DNA of 64,000 nt from Diplosphaera chodatii (lineage: Eukaryota; Chlorophyta; Trebouxiophyceae; Prasiolales; Stichococcaceae), in the NCBI GenBank assembly GCA_032358165.1, contig JAALGY010000041.1:2852001-2916000 (forward strand). Direction: 5' to 3'. Below are positions 63,841 through 64,000 of this stretch, one piece after another. The position numbers and the translations under genes are program-made. Numbering within the stretch: the first letter of the stretch is position 1; every line of letters begins with the position of its first letter. The notes beneath the pieces were generated by a model. The model searched no databases. It had not been told where the DNA came from and saw nothing but the letters and a program-made list of their open reading frames with translations.

Positions 63841-64000
63841 GGTGTCTGAACGTGTTGCGATCAGCTGAACGTCGCTGTGCAGAGCTGCAAACGTCCGGCA
63901 AACTCTGAGCCTTGCACCATATCTCCAGGGTTTAGGACCCCACGTGCGATTGCGTAAACCAGCATGCACATGTCGATTTGTTGGGACAAATAGGTTCGCC

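Overview
The window is nuclear DNA of a green alga (Chlorophyta, most likely a trebouxiophyte; the genus cannot be fixed from sequence alone). Reasons: GC-rich coding sequence; many short GT-AG introns with conserved phases; a chloroplast CP12 gene with a transit peptide; plant-type expansins, a plant-type EF-hand carrier, site-1 protease and formin; proline-rich wall-type proteins; and a nuclear tRNA-Lys(CTT) with internal Pol III boxes and a T5 terminator. There are no operons. Genes lie on both strands, 0.2-1.9 kb apart. Gene models were built by hand from splice signals, frame continuity and family knowledge.

Layout. 1-1555 (+): 3' part of an NDUFAF7-type methyltransferase (complex I assembly). 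2003-3748 (+): secreted LysM protein A. 4292-9178 (-): LETM1, mitochondrial inner membrane. 10065-12665 (+): NUDT5-type Nudix hydrolase with an unusual membrane-spanning C-terminal extension. 12878-14347 (-): LysM protein B, an inverted paralog of A. 14665-15168: GC-rich perfect hairpins, tRNA-Lys(CTT), and a direct repeat of the tRNA 3' end. 15290-15690: unassigned coding-like patch. 16208-28456 (-): a large formin locus (FH1-FH2 in the 3' half, a low-complexity region with WRP motifs in the 5' half). 29190-36936 (+): site-1 protease. 37303-41920 (-): SAMTL-like EF-hand mitochondrial carrier. 42533-48083 (+): two tandem class I methyltransferases with an N-terminal winged helix. 48771-51685 (+): p24/TMED cargo receptor with an exceptionally long tail. 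52453-55867 (-) and 57772-61258 (+): two divergent expansin-like genes with different added domains. 61986-63840 (-): CP12, rebuilt as six exons.

Themes. Several genes belong to membrane trafficking and the wall (p24, site-1 protease, expansins, LysM proteins, formin). Others serve mitochondria or plastid (NDUFAF7, LETM1, carrier, CP12). Two duplications are local: the inverted LysM pair, which differs by one intron, and the tandem methyltransferases. The most notable gene is CP12: it keeps the C-terminal redox cysteine pair and the VYED end, but lacks the N-terminal cysteine pair and has AWE instead of AWD in the core. A partial copy of its second exon lies in its first intron.
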